DNA of 64,000 nt from Scatophagus argus (taxonomy: Eukaryota; Chordata; Actinopteri; Scatophagidae): the NCBI RefSeq assembly GCF_020382885.2, contig NC_058503.1:21151535-21215534 (forward strand), written 5' to 3'. How positions within the stretch are numbered: position 1 is the stretch's first letter; the number at the start of each line of letters is the position of its first letter. The translations under genes and the position numbers were made by a program. A model generated the notes under the pieces. The model saw only the letters and a program-made list of their open reading frames with translations. It was not told where the DNA came from and did not search any database. Of this stretch, positions 44,201 to 54,400 are shown piece after piece.

Positions 44201-45951
44201 GGAGCACACTTCATAAAGGCTCCAGTGTTTTGCTCCAAGGTGACAAAACAGCCACATTTCTCTAGTATTTGTCGTGCTTTACGTTAAGCCAGAGCCAATA
44301 CAGTATAAAAAAGTCTTTAGCATTTCAGCAACCTCGAGTCACTTTTACACAGAATTACTGATGATATGTCCTTGTTTAGTCAGCGCTCGCTACAGCCCTC
44401 AGTGCTGTCTCTTGGACCTGTGAGAGAAACAAACTCGAGATGCGAGGTGATCAAAGCCTGCTGACACTCCAGATTAGCAGAAAGTGATAATCACTGCGTC
44501 CAACAGAATAAACACACCTGAACCAAAGTCTTTATGTAGGTGTCTGTCACTAATAATAAACATTAGCAGGTAAGTATACATGTAAACAAACATGAAGGGG
44601 GATTGTTACCCCCTGCATCTGGCTCTTTGTGAACAGACCTTTACACGACGCCGGGATGAATAATTCTCTCAGCGGTCTTGGACGACGTATTCTAAATAAA
44701 TGCGTTGATATTTGTGGTCCACAGCAGGAAGTCATGTCTAAAGCCAGATAACTTTGTAGACGTGGAAAGGCTGTTCGGTCACAGCGTAACTCCCATTAAA
44801 GCGCTGCAGGGGTAACGGATAAACACCAGATTAGAGAATGACGATGTGTTAGTCTTTCCGAAGAGTAAGCGCATGACTCAGACCAGACAGTTGAGATAAG
44901 TAAACAGGCTGGTTTAGTAGTCACAGATGCTGTCCTGGAGGTCAGTGCACTGCGGTCCAATCTTGTGGCCAAGTGGCAAGCAATGCAAACTGTACTGTGC
45001 CTGATTTCAGTCGTGTTCAATAAGATCAGCCTGTCTTCTTCCCCTAAAGGGGGGCGACAGATGCTGTCTGAAACACAGGACTCAGGCGGGCGGAGAACAG
45101 GGGAGGGCACTCGTTGGAGGAACTCCATAGAGCAACTTGTCAGATTACATTAGTTTTGGGAGAAAACACCTGAACTGATGGACGGTGTAAGAACTGATAA
45201 TTGATGATGTTTAGCGATGGCAGAGGAGCCAAACAAACCTGTTTCTGGTATCACACAGTGAGGCAGAAGCAGTACCATGCAGTTACGCATTGACTTCCAG
45301 CTCCCACAAGCTGAGCTCACACTGACTATCAAATGGGCTGCATGTGACAAAGCAAACAGGTAGTGGACTTGCATTGTTAAGCACTGTATGCAGATCACGT
45401 GTCTTCCTTTTCTGTAAGTTTTCCTATCTCTTCATGTTTTGTGTTTCTTTTTCTCAGGTCTCATCGTTGGGTCCTTGATGGTCTGCTGGCTTCCCAACCA
45501 GATTCGTCGTCTTATGATGGCTGCCGTGCCCAAGTCCCGCTGGACTACTTTCTACTTCAAGAGCTACGTCACTCTCCACCCTGTGGCCGACACCTTCTTC
45601 TACCTCAGCTCTGTCATCAACCCGTTTCTCTACAACCTCTCCTCCCGGCAGTTCAGGGAGGTTTTCGTCCAGGTGCTGCGGTGCCAGCTCACCATCGAAC
45701 ACGCCAACAAGCGCACCGTGCAACAATCCCACGCCGTCTCTTCGCGCTCCCTCCGGCCCCTGCTAAAGTCTTTTCGTCGCAACAGGGATAATCAGTCCAC
45801 ACTTGGACAAAAAACCCCTCCAACCTTCACAACCTTTCATCAAAGTGACTCAGGAGTGGCTTCAAACACTCAGACGGCTCTCAGCATGACCGAAGAGTCT
45901 GATTCAGTCCACAAAATAAAGACAGATGCACCATCAGAGACTGAAATATGA
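23551..45951 (+). CDS. gpr39: G-protein-coupled receptor 39 (two coding exons, 425 aa)
   Basis: Class A GPCR of the ghrelin/neurotensin/motilin receptor group; human GPR39 is a zinc-responsive plasma-membrane receptor coupling to Gq, Gs and G12/13. Exon 1 23551-24334 encodes residues 1-261 (TM1-TM5 and ICL3); exon 2 45458-45951 encodes TM6, TM7 and tail. Visible landmarks: GNSVTIRVTQ (TM1), HMVSLACSDLL (TM2), C101 for the conserved ECL2 bridge to C186, E125-R126-Y127 in place of DRY, CWLPNQIRR (TM6), NPFLY (TM7), and N-glycosylation sequons at N98 and N182. The phase-1 intron after IIFL splits the gene at the site I recall for human GPR39, with an unusually long 21.1-kb intron. The N-terminus (about 23 aa) and ECL2 are shorter than in human, and several zinc-site and second-disulfide residues are absent. 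The tail is Ser/Thr-rich. Convergent with lypd1. Confidence 0.95.
24654..24659 (+). terminator. gpr39: Candidate intronic poly(A) signal in gpr39
   Basis: AATAAA lies 123 bases after the in-frame read-through stop in the gpr39 intron and is followed by T-rich and TG-rich DNA. Its use would yield a truncated receptor mRNA. A lone hexamer is common in AT-rich introns; the position is the reason for listing it. Confidence 0.4.
26501..26565 (-). repeat. GATA/GACA microsatellite joined to a LINE-type tail
   Basis: Tandem GATA and GACA units at 26501-26544 run directly into ACTTTATTGATCC, the reverse of the GGATCAATAAAGT module seen at 6735. The microsatellite is therefore the expanded tail of a reversed element. 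Confidence 0.6.
27146..27167 (+). repeat. (GT)n microsatellite
   Basis: Eleven GT units in the gpr39 intron. Confidence 0.9.
27801..27825. repeat. Head-to-head interstitial telomere motif (hairpin)
   Basis: TTAGGGTTAG (27803-27812), then GG, then CTAACCCTAA (27815-27824): two inverted telomere-type stretches forming a 10-bp perfect stem with a two-base loop. The orientation change is what end-to-end joining or break repair with telomere repeat would leave. Confidence 0.8.
29280..29650 (+). mobile_element. Full-length tRNA-derived SINE with 13-bp target-site duplication
   Basis: The head GGCAGCACGGTGGTGCAGTGG followed by TTAGC is A-box-like, and GGTTCGAATCCC (about 29336-29347) is a good pol III B box. 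A body of about 280 bp follows, ending in ATGGATGGATGGA units. Both flanks carry the same 13 bp, TAGTTTATTGGAA, at 29267-29279 and 29651-29663, which defines the ends and shows retrotransposition. A second, reversed copy is at 62599-62920. Confidence 0.85.
31699..31732 (+). repeat. (TG)n microsatellite
   Basis: About 17 TG units in the gpr39 intron. Confidence 0.9.
32364..32390. repeat. 10-bp perfect hairpin with AATTA cores
   Basis: GGAATTACAA (32364-32373) and TTGTAATTCC (32381-32390) are exact reverse complements with a 7-base loop. Each arm holds an AATTA/TAATT homeodomain-type core. It lies in otherwise unique gpr39 intron DNA. Confidence 0.7.
35974..36014 (+). repeat. (CA)n microsatellite
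   Basis: About 20 CA units in the gpr39 intron. Confidence 0.9.
39341..39839 (+). mobile_element. Tc1-like DNA transposon remnant, both TIR ends present
   Basis: The left end CACTATATAGACAAAAGTAT is matched by the right end ATACTTTTGTCTAAATAG in inverted orientation. The interior encodes only the C-terminal part of a DD34E transposase: a FQHDCAP..HKAK stretch with the second catalytic Asp, then, in another frame, WPTQSPDLNPIQHLWDELE with the final Glu. The frame change and the missing N-terminal half make it dead. About 95% alike to 49780-50314 by eye, with an internal gap of about 50 bp near the left end. Confidence 0.85.
41142..41200 (+). repeat. (TG)n microsatellite
   Basis: A run of nearly 30 TG units with one C interruption in the gpr39 intron. 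A short (GAA)n run follows at about 41503-41523. Confidence 0.9.
41977..42020 (-). repeat. LINE/SINE 3'-tail fragment (reversed)
   Basis: Read on the minus strand this is TTTCCCCACTGCAGGACTAA then TAAAAGGTTATCTTATCTT: the same TTTCCCC...TAATAAA module as 6735 but with an ATCTT-type tail. Confidence 0.5.
43079..43126 (+). repeat. LINE/SINE 3'-tail fragment
   Basis: ATTTCCCCTCGGGGATAAAT then AAAGGAATTCTGATCCGATTC: the shared module with an ATTCTG-type tail, as at 46687. Confidence 0.5.
45458..45951 (+). CDS. gpr39: gpr39 coding exon 2 (TM6, TM7, C-tail)
   Basis: The acceptor TTTTTCTCAG ends at 45457. The exon completes the split Gly262 codon and continues LIVGSLMVCWLPNQIRRLMM, then PVADTFFYLSSVINPFLYNL and a basic, Ser/Thr-rich tail, stopping at TGA 45949-45951. 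The residue aligned with human D313 is Arg289 (CGC, 45538-45540). Confidence 0.93.
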
Positions 45952-46207
45952 TGTGCTGTACAATTTAATGCAACACGGTGAAAAGAAAGTAAACAGGGAT
46001 GCTTGTGCTGTGCCATCAAAAACAAATATAGAGGCATGTTTATCCACAGTAACCACAGTACAAAGAGTTCAGTCAGGAATTTCACTAAGGGATCGCGTTC
46101 AACGGACAATTTGGCACAATAGCAATCGTGATGAGACTCCCCAAAGAGACATTTAACTTGAGAATGTGAAAATGTCATGAAGTCATAAAATGATAATATA
46201 GTTTCTG

Positions 46208-46222
46208 ACCACTGGTGGCGCT
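46208..46222. promoter_or_regulatory. CTCF-like core between gpr39 and lypd1
   Basis: CCACTGGTGGCGCT reads AGCGCCACCAGTGG on the minus strand, a good match to the CTCF core. Lies between the convergent 3' ends of two genes. Confidence 0.3.
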
Positions 46223-46393
46223 GTGGAGCACCATGTCACTGAGCATCTCGCCCTTTCCGACAGATCAGTTAGCCAGGTGACACATGACGCTTTCCTGTTG
46301 ACTGCACAGTGTGTAGTGCAAACAACAAGCTATCAGGACCAGCACTGAGCTGTCAGGTGACTTTGGCATCCAGAAGGACTTTTCACATCCACA

Positions 46394-46433
46394 TTCTTAC
46401 TAGAACATCTGTAAAATGATGTTCTAGTAAGAA
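46394..46433. repeat. Perfect 16-bp hairpin past gpr39
   Basis: TTCTTACTAGAACATC (46394-46409) and GATGTTCTAGTAAGAA (46418-46433) are exact reverse complements around an 8-base loop. About 440 bases after the gpr39 stop, so probably within its 3' UTR. Too short for a typical microRNA precursor. Confidence 0.85.
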
Positions 46434-46503
46434 ATGAGTCTAGGTTTGACATACATCATAAAATAACAGTAGTAGTAGTATCCTCGCTGTTCACTGTGTT
46501 CAA

Positions 46504-46528
46504 GTATTAGACTCTTAAAGTCTAATAC
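46504..46528. repeat. Perfect 10-bp hairpin past gpr39
   Basis: GTATTAGACT (46504-46513) pairs exactly with AGTCTAATAC (46519-46528) around CTTAA. It is 70 bases after the 16-bp hairpin, so two perfect stem-loops lie in tandem. Confidence 0.8.
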
Positions 46529-46686
46529 ATAAAATGACAAATTTTTGTGGTCTGATTCCCCATCAAAGGTTTGGTTAGGCTTAACCGCTACATGGTTTGG
46601 GTTGGAATACTTTTTTTTTCTTGTTTTTTTTTTTTTTAAGGTTATGGACTTTTGTCTGTCTGGTTACAGGCCAGACAAACTCATAG

Positions 46687-46737
46687 GTTACCTTCAGGGA
46701 TAAATAAAGAAATTCTGATTCTGATTCTGATTCTGAA
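46687..46737 (+). repeat. LINE-type tail with (GATTCT)n, containing AATAAA
   Basis: CTTCAGGGATAAATAAAG followed by AAATTCTGATTCTGATTCTG units. The AATAAA at 46703-46708 is the first canonical poly(A) hexamer seen on the plus strand after the gpr39 stop, so a repeat may supply the gpr39 poly(A) signal (inference). Confidence 0.45.
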
Positions 46738-47630
46738 GTGATTCTGGTTAGGGTTTAAAGAAAACAACATTTCTTCTTGTTCAACATCTTAGAACAATTA
46801 GATTAGCCTCCCAATTCATCCTCCACATGCAAGTTATATGATGTCTCTCGGCTTGGTGCTAATCCGCCCTCTGACAGCAATACAGGCTCTGCACACGTTT
46901 TATTGGGAAGGAAAAGCACTGAAGATATCAACAATCAATGTAAACATTACTGCTTGTTTTACAGAGAAACTCAACAGGACACCTTTAAGCTTCAGGTCAC
47001 TTCTACTGAAACTGATTAGTACGTTTTAATGGACAGCACCAACTTCTTGCAAGTTCAGCATCGTATACGACTTTGTATCATCACGCATTTGTCTCTGAAA
47101 TAACACCATCATAGCTAAACAGCCTCAATTAAAGATTCACTCGAGAACTAATTTCAGTTCCTTGAATGCTTTTCCCAAAGTGACTGGTGGGTGAATTTTC
47201 CAAAAACTTGGTGCGGTCCAACATCGTGGACAGTACGCTCAGTGCACCACATACTTGCTGCACAACTGCTAGTGCAAACTGATACAATATCAGTCATTAG
47301 AGAGACAATAAATAGCAAATAAGTACGTTTGTGTACGTCCACAGGCTCTGTGTGCAACATCTGTGAGCAGACAGCTGTGGAGGAAAGCTTCTTCCTCCAC
47401 TGTGGGCTGTTGGCTGTTGCACAGAGCTGTCATTGTGTATCTAAGAAAGGCTTGAGGGCTTTAATAATATCACTGGCATGTGTTTTTCTTCATCGACTGC
47501 ACTTTTCTTTCCACAATCATTTAACAGTATCATTGTCATACATATCACACCGTGTCTGTGTCAGTTCATAAATTCAACAAAATGATTGTTTCATTTAAGG
47601 GTATTGATTGGGATGAAATCACAGAGTTCA

Positions 47631-47636
47631 TTTATT
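47631..47636 (-). terminator. lypd1: Candidate lypd1 poly(A) signal
   Basis: TTTATT on the plus strand reads AATAAA on the lypd1 strand, 455 bases past its stop; no nearer canonical hexamer was seen. Confidence 0.4.
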
Positions 47637-48090
47637 CTGGAGGCTCAGAAAATGAGTGATGAATCTGAACAAACTATAACTGCAACACGTCTCATTTGAC
47701 CTTGTAGTGTGAGTGAAGACAGATGAGAATGAGCCTCCTGCTGTCCAACAAAATAACCAGAGGCTGATTCATCTGCGGCACCGTGTCCTCCACGTCACCT
47801 TCCCCAGCAGCTCCCCGTGTAGCTGCACCACCATCATGTTTGTGACACGGCAGATGTGACAATAAAATCTTCCCAGCTGTGTGTGTGTTTTTTGTTTGTT
47901 TTTTGTTTTTTCTTGGAGGCAAGCAGAAACAGAAAGCCAGGGAGAACAAACACTGTGCAAAGCTTCCACACGCCTTAAAGAACATACATGTGTTTGTCAC
48001 CGTCTCGGTTAACACGGTTCGAGTCATCTCCACCGTCAGCAGCGCGGCATTTTTTCAAACCCGCATCTTAACTCAGTGTGCGAGGTTCTG

Positions 48091-48341
48091 TCAACACGCG
48101 GTGGAGAACGGGAGGAGGACGGGGAGGAGGGCGTAGAGGGGAAGCAGAGGGAGCGGCGGCGTGGTCAGGGCGATGGCCGCAGACGGCGGGGGTCGTTTCT
48201 TCTGCCGTGGTCCATTACACAGCGGCGTGTTGCAGCAGGTGATGCACACTGAGTTGAGCTTGCCGGTGCAGAACTGCTGGTAGCCAGAAGAAGCGATGAG
48301 GCAGGCTCCTGACGAGGCGCAGGACTTGCGGTAGTGTATCC
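48091..48341 (-). CDS. lypd1: lypd1 coding exon 3 (second half of LU domain, GPI signal)
   Basis: Acceptor TGGTTTCAG before 48341, then IHYRKSCASSGACLIASSGY, and the stop TGA at 48093-48091. Encodes six of the twelve cysteines plus C102 and the hydrophobic tail. Confidence 0.93.
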
Positions 48342-48387
48342 CTGAAACCAGGACAGAAATGGACGCATTAGGCTTATAATAAGAGGA

Positions 48388-48431
<44 letters not shown>

Positions 48432-51400
48432 AAAGAGGGAACAAAGACAGAAACTGTGAGATGAAGGCATATAATTAAGGTAATTAGGAGTAAATAGGAT
48501 GTATTCTTTCATCAAGGGGAACCCAGCTTAAAGGGAACATCTGTGTGTAGTGGACCTGTGCTCAATTAGCAGTCAGGGCACTTTGCTGTCCTCTGTGTCT
48601 CTAAAAGATTTGCATAAAAGTGTCACTCTCTGTCTCATAATAGTCTCTGAAAGAGGAAAAGTGAAGCCTTTCTTGCTTTTTATCTGGTGTGACCTCTCTT
48701 CTATCTCTGTTTGTATATGCACGTTCAAAGGAACTTTACAGCCAACACTTTGCCCAGTGGAGCCTGCAGTGCTAACCAGCAGCTCGGTGACGTTCAGTGC
48801 TGCACAGGTAGCTGGGCAGGTAGCTGCACAGGTAGCTCATCGGACCTTCTGGTGTTTCCCTCTGCTTCCCTCTGCCTCTGTGTTTTGTCTACACACAGGC
48901 TTAAATCATCTAAATATGTCACATAAGATTAAGACCTGTATTACACCTATGCTGTTTTATTTCATATGCAAACTTATGCAGAAATGCATATACTGGTTAC
49001 CATGGCTACCATCTGATTACCTTTTTTTTTCCCATGATGACGTCCTTCAGAATCAGACACAGAAGTGATCAGGCTGACATTATTTATCGTCATCTGCATG
49101 CAACTGATCCACAATGTACATACTGTGTAAGTACCATTAAGAATACAGCTGCAGAGTACAGGCCCTAAATCCTAATCCAATAATCTGATCCTCACAGAAG
49201 CAGGCCTCTTTATTTCGCTGTAATGCCTATTGCTAACATTGCACAGTTGTTGGTAATTAGCTGGTGTGCTTTATGACTGCAGATACAGAAGCACAGAAGG
49301 TGTTTATTCTCTGGACTAAGAATAGTTTCTCTTGGCTAGACTCATTTGCATTCCCTTCAGACAATTTATTAACTCTGCATCTAATAGTCTATCCTTAAAT
49401 CAGATTCAATTCAATCATCAATTATCATCCTGCTCCTCAGTTGATCCTAACACATTCATGTTGTGCCCATGAAGAGTTCTGAAGCCTCAAAGTTTTTTCT
49501 TTCTTTCTTTTTTTGTGAATAAAATGAATCAGTTGTCCTACTTACAGTAAATCTGAATGTGAAGTTTATGTGCAGTTCAGTGAAAGAAAAATCCCCCAAA
49601 CACTCTAAAACTATATTTAGAGCCATTTCCAGTGACCGCATTCAATTTTCAAAGCTCCTCTGAAGTGCATCCATCTCACCAGCCATAATCCACATCACAA
49701 TGAAGTTTGGTTAGGGAGCCGGGGAATTAAAGAAGAGACCCTGAGCTGTGACCAGTTCAACTGGCAGAATACGTACTGACACTATGTAGACAAAAGTATC
49801 CAGACACACCTCTTTATCAGGCTGTTCCTCAGGGTTTGGGCTCGGCCCCTGACCTCCAGTGAAGGGAAATCTTAATGCTTCAGCACACCAAGACATTTTG
49901 GTCAATGCTATGCTTCCAACTTTGTGGCAACAGTTTGTTGAAGGCCCTTTTCTATTCCAGCATGACTGTGCCCCAGTGCACAAAGCAAAGCTCCATAAAG
50001 ACATGGTTGGATGAGTTTGGTGTGGAAGAACTTGACTGGCCCACACAGAGCCCTGACCTCAACCCCATCCAACACCTTTGGGATGAACTGGAACGGAGAT
50101 TGTGAGCCAGGCCTTTTGGTCCAACATCAGTGTGTGACCTCACAAATGCTCTACTGCATGAATGGGCACAAATTCCCACAGAAACACTCCAACATGTTGT
50201 GGAAAGCCTTCACAGAAGAGTGGAAGCTGTGAGAGCTGCAAACTCGTCTATGTGATTAGAATGAGACGTCACTAAAGTCCCTGTTGGTGTGATGGTCAGG
50301 TGGCCCAATACCACAGCATTTTGCTGAAGAAATTTCTGATATGAGCACATGAACTTCCAGTAACCCTTGTGATGTGTGACCTCCCAGAGTGCAACAGTCA
50401 CACCCTAACGACTACGCGTTCATTTTAATTGTGCATCCTCCCATGTCTTACACACTGCAAATATCAGTGGACGTCCCAGAAGGTGTTGAGTAATCCAGAG
50501 GAAACACACTGTGAAATGTCGCAGAGCTCTGAAGGGGAAATGTCTCGTCTCCTCACAACACCAGCAGATTAAAACGCGGCCCACACTGTGCTAATATCTC
50601 TGATTTTAGCCGTCAGCCTCTTAAAGCGTGACAGACTGCAGAGGATCTCCATATTATGGAGGACAAATATGAGAAACAACTCCAAAGTGAGAAAATCCAG
50701 TGGTTGTAAATGGCTGTGTAATCTGTTGGTTTTTATCTCCAGCAGCAGTTGCAAAATAGCGAGAGCCGATAAGACGGGCAGTGGGTGGAAAATGAGCTGT
50801 AGTAAAAGTGGGAAGAGTCACTGACAGCGAATACGGTTTTGATGGCTTTTCTCACCTCAAACAATCACTTTCCAATCACGTGGGCTATTTATTAGTGCGC
50901 CCCTAGTAAACCTCACACACACCCTCATCTGCTCTTCAACTTCCTCACACTAGTGAAAACTTTCACGTAGAAACTTAATTCAAACTTCAAACTCGCCGCT
51001 CACCACCTCATATTTTATCATATTAGTTCAGTTTCTCAGGTTTTTTATTTATTTGTTTCATTTTTGGAGCAAACTATTCAGATGAGGTGCAGTGACATCC
51101 CAGACTCTCTCAAACTAATTAATGTACACGCTTCACATAACTACTACTACTACAACTACTACTTTAACTACTACCAAACTGACAATTTTGCACTTTGAAT
51201 GGCATTTCAACTGCTCAGCCTCTACAAATCACAGTTTTTACTCTTGAACTGACTGCACCTTTAACAGCCACACTGTGGAGATTTATAATCAATAATCTAT
51301 CAATATGGTGAATGGAGAAGCTGGGCAAAGGTTTCACTGAAGACTGCAGGGGAAGTGTTGTTAGTAACATTACTGATGGCAATCTGTTCTGTTCAAAGGT

Positions 51401-54400
51401 CCCGGTAAGCTGCGACAGTGTGGCAGTGGGAACATGAACAATACCAGGACCATAAAACTGATGCAGCTAAATGGGATGCTGCCAGCCTCGCAAAAAAGGC
51501 TCATTTGCTCTGCAAGTGTCCTGGAGCTTGAAGCATGTGATCCTTAACTAACAATACATGCTGATGTAACTGTGCAAAGCAGCGGCGTGCAATCAGTGAT
51601 TGCTGCCTATTAGCAAAAATTGGTTTTAGGCATCAACGGCCAACTAGCTACTATAAGTGGAACCAAGCTGACTAAGCTGTAGTTGGAGCTATGGAGTCGA
51701 CTGACAGACAGAGTGGTCCAATATAACATTCAAATAGTAACGTTTTGCTAAATATTGGCTGTAATGTATTTTCCAGCACTCATCAGTCTTGTGTAAGTCA
51801 TGTGAATATGTTCACTCCTGCTCATTTCTTACTAATGACACACGTCGTTAATAACAAGTGAAAGTCACACACACACACACACAACCTTTAAACGAGTCCG
51901 TCTGGAGGAAACGCTGCTCCTTTAGGTGACTTTAAAAACAAACAAACAAAACAACAACAAAAAATGAAACAATTCAATTTTCACCCTCTTCCACACAGTC
52001 CACACTAGAAATAACAAAATAACCTCCAAAGCACGTCCACAAATAGACTGTAGCTGTCCCTGCAGATTAATGTGTCAAGACACTGCAGCACTTTGAACAC
52101 AAGGCTGCAGCTGTGAGGAGCAGGCAGGCTCAGGCAACAGTTCGCTCAAGCTGCCGTGGAGCCGCTTCATAGCAGCTGAGAACGAGAACATTCGAGTCGA
52201 GCTGATGCAACAGGACATCGTCCTCTCTGACTTCTGACAAATAAAAAAAATGTGAAGAGCTAATGTCTATTCCAGATGACAGAAGGTTGTTTTTGTAAAA
52301 CACCCCAATTGGATTGTGATGTTACTTATCTGATGTTTGATTGATTACCTTGAGGTCGTGCTTTGCCAGGCGAGCTGCTCGTGGATCAGCGGTTAGGGTG
52401 TCGGACCCGTAACCGGTGGATCGCTGGTTCGATTCCCCGTCCCGGTGTCCATGGCTGAGGTACCCTTGAGCAAGGTACCTAACCCCCACTGCTCCCCGGG
52501 CGCTGCACGCGGTCGCCCACTGCCCCGGGTTTGCTGTGTGTGTGTGTGTGCACGTCACTTGGGTGGGTTAAATGCAGAGAACAAATTTCGTTGGAGTGAG
52601 TTCCCTCCAATGACAAAATATGTCACTTTAATCTTTAACTTTAATCTAATTGAAATTCAGGGCAAGCACACACAAACATCACACAGTAGTCTGATATGTG
52701 CTGATTATTTTCCATACGTGCCTGCTTTGAGTGTGGAGAATATATGCAGACAGCACAACAGGGAAACGCTCATTTCGTAACGTCTGAAGTCCTTCAGGGG
52801 GTTTAATTTCATTTGTGTGTGGGAATTCTGAGATTCAGCACTTCAATCTAAATTACGCCCGTTGAGTTAATTTATGGGGAAAGGGCAAAATTTCTTATCA
52901 ACTTTCCAGCGCTCAGAGAACTTTAGCGTAATGAAAATCATCACGGTCGGCTGCACGGGAGCCAAGCGAGTCCGAAGAACCTTTGATTGCTCTTCTAAAG
53001 AAGTTTTTAACCATATGGACTAAGCTATAATTGACAGTCGTCGTCTCTGCAGCTGTGACAGAAACACAGAATCGTGTCGACGCAAACGTCCGGTTCTTAA
53101 AGGTTAAAGGCAGTAAACAGTGAATGACAGCAGAAAAGTTCTTTTGTGGAAGCCCTTGACACAGGAAAAAGACGAGTATGTTTGACTTGTATCAGTCTGC
53201 TCTGTGGGGTTTACTGTCCATCTAAATCAAACTGACTGAGCAGTGAAATTAGATGGCAGTTGGTATATGAGCCAATAAAGGTGTCATCCTGATAAATGGT
53301 CGGTGCGTAACCGTAAAAATGATAGCAGGTATTTTGGGTGATAAAAGCCTGAATTTCATGAGCACTTGCGAATGCATTTGTACTTTCAATTGCACAGTTA
53401 TATTACACAATCCCAAAAAAGGGGGTCATGGGAAATGGAGGGAAAACTAAAAGGAAATCACCAGACCGAATTGTGCTAATTTAGGTTTTGACAAGCCTCC
53501 TCTAACAGCACATTTCTCAACTCGTCTGATGCTAGCAGTGGTGGACGTGGAGTCTTTATTGCACTAATACCACACTGTGAAAGTACCTCAAATTTGTACT
53601 TGAGTGCAGTAGCTACTTGAGTAAACGTACTTACAATAACCTACCAATGTATCCTCAAGCTAATGCAAAGGTAAGTTCATAAAGCTTATTCACACATCCA
53701 CATTTGCACCATCAACTGTTGTTTCCTAACTGGCTGTGAAAACATTTTTCCTCCGGGGAAACAGCTTTCACTTCTCCACAAAAGAGTTTAAAGAAAACAC
53801 AGCTAATAAGGTACGTTGGCTTATTCTGTTTTGGATTTTCTGGCTCTTCGCTCTTTCAAAGGTCAGGACCGTCGAAACAGAGACAGAGACCACAAGTTTG
53901 TGTAACTTTAACTCAATTTAAACCCAGCAGAGAACTTAAGTGTGGATCTGCTTTAATCCTGCAAGTGGATCCTCTGACCCCCAGTGATCCCCCTGAAGTG
54001 TTACCTTCACAGCAGAATTTCACCATTTTAAATGCTGCTGCAATTGTTCTGAATGCAAATCTGTCTCCACTTTATGCAAGCACTACACATGTAATTAAGG
54101 GCACCAGAAATTAATGTTATTGCATGTCATGTGAAAAATTGGTCCAACAAACTCACAGCCATTCAAATCACACAATTACACAAAGTTCAGCAGCCAGGCT
54201 CAGTCCATCTATTTAACCAGATGAACGCAAACTGCTGTGACTAAACACATTCTCATTTGCGCTTTGCCTGATACAGTAAATTAACTTTGTAAATTGCAAA
54301 AGCTAATTTAGATAAGCCATGAGGTCGGGAAGACACGTGTTCATCGTCTCTGAGCGCCGAGCAGCAGAGTCGGGCTCGTATCAGCCGCGACGAGTCACCT

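Larger units (their letters stand above)
24335..45457 (+). other. gpr39 intron (21.1 kb), no host gene inside
   Basis: No second gene, tRNA or recognisable microRNA is visible on either strand. The intron contains a SINE at 29280-29650, a Tc1-like fragment at 39341-39839, LINE-type tails at 26541-26565, 41977-42020 and 43079-43126, an inverted telomere motif near 27803, a hairpin at 32364-32390, and microsatellites. A GC-richer stretch at 32590-33060 has an open frame on the plus strand without a conserved motif. Long unique stretches (for example 28080-28290 and 43480-43760) could be regulatory but cannot be tested here. Confidence 0.6.
45952..48090. other. Interval between convergent gpr39 and lypd1
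   Basis: Contains the 3' UTRs of both genes and no coding frame worth calling. From left to right: a CTCF-like site at 46208-46222, two perfect hairpins (46394-46433 and 46504-46528), poly(T) near 46611-46639, a LINE-type tail at 46687-46737 carrying AATAAA, and a minus-strand AATAAA at 47631-47636. Confidence 0.6.

Noticed and set aside
46394..46433. MicroRNA precursor
   Set aside because: The stem is only 16 bp with an 8-base loop, shorter than a usual precursor, and I recognise no known mature sequence.
48550..49068. Open plus-strand frame of about 170 codons inside lypd1 intron 2
   Set aside because: It begins without an ATG, is low-complexity in part (GGTAGCT units), shows no domain or splice structure, and lies in intron DNA.
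52380..52452. Possible tRNA gene
   Set aside because: Has A- and B-box-like elements but is fused to a SINE body shared with 13589, and I could not see a full acceptor stem.
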